Below, piece after piece: positions 32,953 through 35,187 of a stretch of DNA of 35,187 bases. The notes under the pieces are model-generated. The model saw nothing but the letters and a program-made list of their open reading frames with translations, did not search any database and was not told the origin of the DNA. The stretch comes from Chloroflexota bacterium (GTDB lineage Bacteria > Chloroflexota > Limnocylindria > Limnocylindrales > CSP1-4). The position numbers and the translations under genes are program-made. The stretch covers positions 7,596 to 42,782 of the forward strand of contig PMXQ01000020.1 of assembly GCA_003171065.1 (NCBI GenBank), written 5' to 3'. Each line of letters opens with the position of its first letter. Position 1 is the first letter of the stretch.

Positions 32953-33944
32953 CAGCCCCGCGCTGCTTCGGCCAGGCGGCGCAGCTTGACCTCGGCGTGG
33001 ATCGTCTCGCCGCCCTCGTGGCCGTTGAACGGGTAGACCACGATCTCCTTTGGTCCGGCGTAGTGGTTGTATGCGGCGAACACGGTTGACGGCGGGCTCA
33101 CCTGGTCCATGAGGCCCACGGAGAAGAGCGCCGGCGACCTGGCTCGGACGGCGAAGTTGATGCCGTCGAAGTACGAGAGCGTGGTGAAGACGCGCTCCAC
33201 TTGGTCGCGCCGGACCCTCGCGAACCGGACGATCTCGTGGTACGGGTCGCTGTCGGTGATCTCGGTGGCGCGCCGCCAATGGCACATGAACGGCACTTCG
33301 GGCAGGGTCAGCAGCAGGTCCGGCACGAGCCCGGCGACCGCCAGCGACAGCCCGCCGCCCTGGCTGCCGCCGGTCACGGCCACGCGCGCCGGATCGACCA
33401 GCGGATGGGCACGCGCCGCCTCGACGGCACGCACGGCGTCGGTCATGAGCCGCCGGTAGTAGTACGTGGCCGGGTCCAGGATGCCGCGCGTCATGAAGCC
33501 CGGGTGCTGGCCGGTCGCGTCGGCGGTGACGAGATCCGGCGTGTCGCCGGACCGCCAGGTGCTGCCCTGGCCGCGGGTATCCATCACGAGATGGGCGTAG
33601 CCCGCGCTGGGCGGCAGCAGCCAGTCGATCGGCCGGCCGCGGCCGCCGCCGTAGCCGATGTACTCGACCACGCACGGCAGCCGGCCCTCTTTGGCGAAGG
33701 GCGATGACGCCGGGTCCGAAGGCGCGAGGAACCAGCCCTTGATCGGTTGCCCGCCGAAGCCGGCGAAAGTGACGTCCCAGACGTGAATCGTCGCCAGCCC
33801 GGCGTCAACCGGCTCGAAGACCGGCGCCAGGTCGTGCTTTCGGGCGTCGGCGAGGGTGCCGGCCCAGAAGGCATCGAAGTCGGCGGGTTCCTCGCGGTCG
33901 GGCTTGTAGACCCTCAGCTGAGCCAGGGGTAGATCGAAAAGCAT
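32952..33944 (-). CDS. Acetyl xylan esterase/cephalosporin-C deacetylase family hydrolase (CE7)
   Basis: The 330-residue alpha/beta hydrolase removes acetyl groups from sugars or small molecules. The catalytic triad is S194 (TGGSQGGGLS), D280 (GLMDQVSPPSTVFAAYNHY) and H309 (NGHEGG). RGQGS (124-128) is the conserved CE7 motif. The N-terminus PADFDAFWAGTLADA and the IKGWFLAPS strand are also characteristic. No signal peptide is seen, so it acts in the cytoplasm. ATG 33944 lies 2 nt after the acyl-CoA ligase stop, and its stop shares a base with the next ATG. There is no clear Shine-Dalgarno, as expected for re-initiation. Its placement with two membrane glycosyltransferases hints at deacetylation of a glycan or glycolipid precursor; this is inference. 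Confidence 0.9.
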   Translation of the reverse strand: MLFDLPLAQLRVYKPDREEPADFDAFWAGTLADARKHDLAPVFEPVDAGLATIHVWDVTFAGFGGQPIKGWFLAPSDPASSPFAKEGRLPCVVEYIGYGGGRGRPIDWLLPPSAGYAHLVMDTRGQGSTWRSGDTPDLVTADATGQHPGFMTRGILDPATYYYRRLMTDAVRAVEAARAHPLVDPARVAVTGGSQGGGLSLAVAGLVPDLLLTLPEVPFMCHWRRATEITDSDPYHEIVRFARVRRDQVERVFTTLSYFDGINFAVRARSPALFSVGLMDQVSPPSTVFAAYNHYAGPKEIVVYPFNGHEGGETIHAEVKLRRLAEAARG

Positions 33945-33946
33945 GG

Positions 33947-35187
33947 CTACTGGACCCGGGCCTCGTGGCCCTTCCAGAATGGTTCGCGCAGCTCGGCCTT
34001 GAGGATCTTGCCCGTGCCCCCCTTGGGCAGAGCTTCGCGGATGTGGATGTCGCGCGGGACCTTGAAGCGGGCGAGGTGCTCCTTGCAGTGCTCGCGCAGC
34101 TCCTTCGTGGTCACCGTCGCGCCCGTCTTGAGCACGACCAGCGCTACCGGGGCCTCGCCGAGCGCCTTGTCGGGCGCGGCAACGACGGCGCATTCGAGCA
34201 CGGCCGGGTGGGACAGGATGGCGTTCTCGACCTCGACCGAGGAGATGTTCTCGCCACCGCGGATGATGATGTCCTTGGAGCGATCCTTGATCAGGATGTA
34301 GCCCTGCTCATCGATCACGGCCATGTCGCCCGTGTACAGCCAGCCGTCGCGGATCGTGGCTTCGGTGGCTTCGGGATCCCTGTAGTAGCTGTCCATGACG
34401 ACGTTCGAGCGGACGACGATCTCGCCGATCTGCTCGCCGTCGGGGCGGACGTCACGGCCGTCGGAGTGCACGACCCGAAGCGCGACCCCGGGGAGCGGCC
34501 AGCCGGTCATCGCCTGGCGCTCCTGGCGCTTCTCCGGCGGCTCGGATTCGGTCAGGAAGGTCCGGGGCGTGGCCAGGGTGAGAATCGGCGAGGTCTCGGA
34601 GAGGCCGTAGCCGACGAACGTCTGCACGCCGAACGTCTCCTCCAGGTTGCGGATGAGGGTCGGCGAGGACGGCGCGCCGCCCGCGATCAGCTGGCGCAGG
34701 CTCGAGAAATCGTACTTGGTGCGGTCCGGGTGGTTCAGGACGGCGTTGAAGATCGCCGGCACCGCCAGGACGCGGGTCACCTTGTAGCGCTCGATCGCCT
34801 GCATGAACGCCACCGGCTCGAACTTGCGCAGCATGACGTGCTGACCGCCGACCATCGTCAGGAAGTGCGGCGTGCCCCAGCCGTTGACGTGGAAGAGCGG
34901 GACCACGTGCAGCACGACGTCGTCCTGGGTGAACCCGAGGCCGATCTCCGCGTACATGCCGTGCAGATACAGCTCCCGGTGGGTCATCGAGACGCCTTTG
35001 GGGAAGCCGGTGGTGCCGCTCGTGTAGAAGAGCTCGGCTATGCCGTTTTCGTCGATCTCGGGCGTGAGCGCATCGGCCGATCCGCCGGACAGGAATGCCT
35101 CGTACTCTTCTGAGGCGAGGCCATCGGACGCGCCTTCCATGATCACGAAGCGAGGCTTGACAGGCAGCTCGGCGGCCAGCGTCTCGA
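33947..35187 (-). CDS. Acyl-CoA synthetase (AMP-forming), C-terminal 412 residues, cut by window edge
   Basis: This adenylate-forming enzyme activates a carboxylic acid, probably a fatty acid, to its CoA thioester. The frame is open through the right edge, so the N-terminus is outside. The AMP-binding P-loop is LFYTSGTTGFPKGVS, preceded by the usual linker. VPLFHVNGWG, GYGLSETSPI (A5) and GWLYTGD (A7) follow, with the hinge LIKDRSKDIIIRGGENIS and the catalytic lysine in LPKGGTGKILKAELR. Medium/long-chain fatty acyl-CoA ligase is likeliest from the VPLFHVNGW motif and overall style. Related substrates cannot be excluded. It is the most upstream gene visible in the coupled run with the CE7 esterase and the two glycosyltransferases. 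Confidence 0.93.
   Translation of the reverse strand, partial: ETLAAELPVKPRFVIMEGASDGLASEEYEAFLSGGSADALTPEIDENGIAELFYTSGTTGFPKGVSMTHRELYLHGMYAEIGLGFTQDDVVLHVVPLFHVNGWGTPHFLTMVGGQHVMLRKFEPVAFMQAIERYKVTRVLAVPAIFNAVLNHPDRTKYDFSSLRQLIAGGAPSSPTLIRNLEETFGVQTFVGYGLSETSPILTLATPRTFLTESEPPEKRQERQAMTGWPLPGVALRVVHSDGRDVRPDGEQIGEIVVRSNVVMDSYYRDPEATEATIRDGWLYTGDMAVIDEQGYILIKDRSKDIIIRGGENISSVEVENAILSHPAVLECAVVAAPDKALGEAPVALVVLKTGATVTTKELREHCKEHLARFKVPRDIHIREALPKGGTGKILKAELREPFWKGHEARVQ

Overview
The window is 35.2 kb of very GC-rich bacterial chromosome with dense coding, frequent GTG/TTG starts and many 1-8 nt gene overlaps. Gene content suggests a free-living, probably aerobic heterotroph: glycogen metabolism, aspartate-pathway NAD synthesis, carotenoid-type genes, a cytochrome b unit and lipid/glycan membrane enzymes. 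A Chloroflexota-like lineage is my best guess from the overall style. No phylogenetic marker is present, so this is inference only.

Layout. (1) 1-6517: glgP (runs off the left edge) diverges from a tight glgA-nadB-nadC-nadA run that links glycogen synthesis to de novo NAD synthesis. (2) 6852-14778: mostly single genes. These are a dCMP-deaminase-like enzyme, a two-halved ABM-like protein, a Gfo/Idh/MocA oxidoreductase, methylglyoxal synthase, a PD-(D/E)XK (RecB/Cas4-like) nuclease, a thioredoxin-reductase-like flavoprotein, an enolase-superfamily enzyme, a cupin remnant and a GNAT acetyltransferase. (3) 15055-16743: a TPR-GGDEF diguanylate cyclase with a strong hairpin upstream. (4) 16822-20730: a complete tRNA-Gly(TCC) and, 3.8 kb downstream, an almost identical copy of its 3' 47 nt. 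Between them lie a PIG-V-like membrane glycosyltransferase and a three-gene cytochrome b cassette. (5) 20895-21559: a Phd/VapC-type toxin-antitoxin pair with a perfect palindromic operator. (6) 21837-27349: four closely spaced reverse-strand genes, namely a CruF-like carotenoid protein, a terpene-cyclase-like alpha/alpha toroid protein, a hybrid histidine kinase and an EamA transporter. (7) 27597-28775: a zinc-ribbon/transmembrane/PT-rich protein. (8) 28934-29387: a hemerythrin broken by two apparent frameshifts, followed by 485 bp of repeat-rich non-coding DNA. (9) 29873-35187: a tightly coupled reverse-strand operon of acyl-CoA ligase (runs off the right edge), CE7 esterase and two GT39/PMT-like glycosyltransferases.

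The best candidates for something undescribed are the cytochrome b cassette and the carotenoid/toroid/kinase/transporter operon. The cassette has a b6-like four-His subunit without cysteine, a 53-residue membrane protein, and a two-pass protein with a large external domain in place of a recognisable subunit IV. No Rieske or cytochrome c gene is nearby, and the cassette sits between a tRNA and its partial duplicate.
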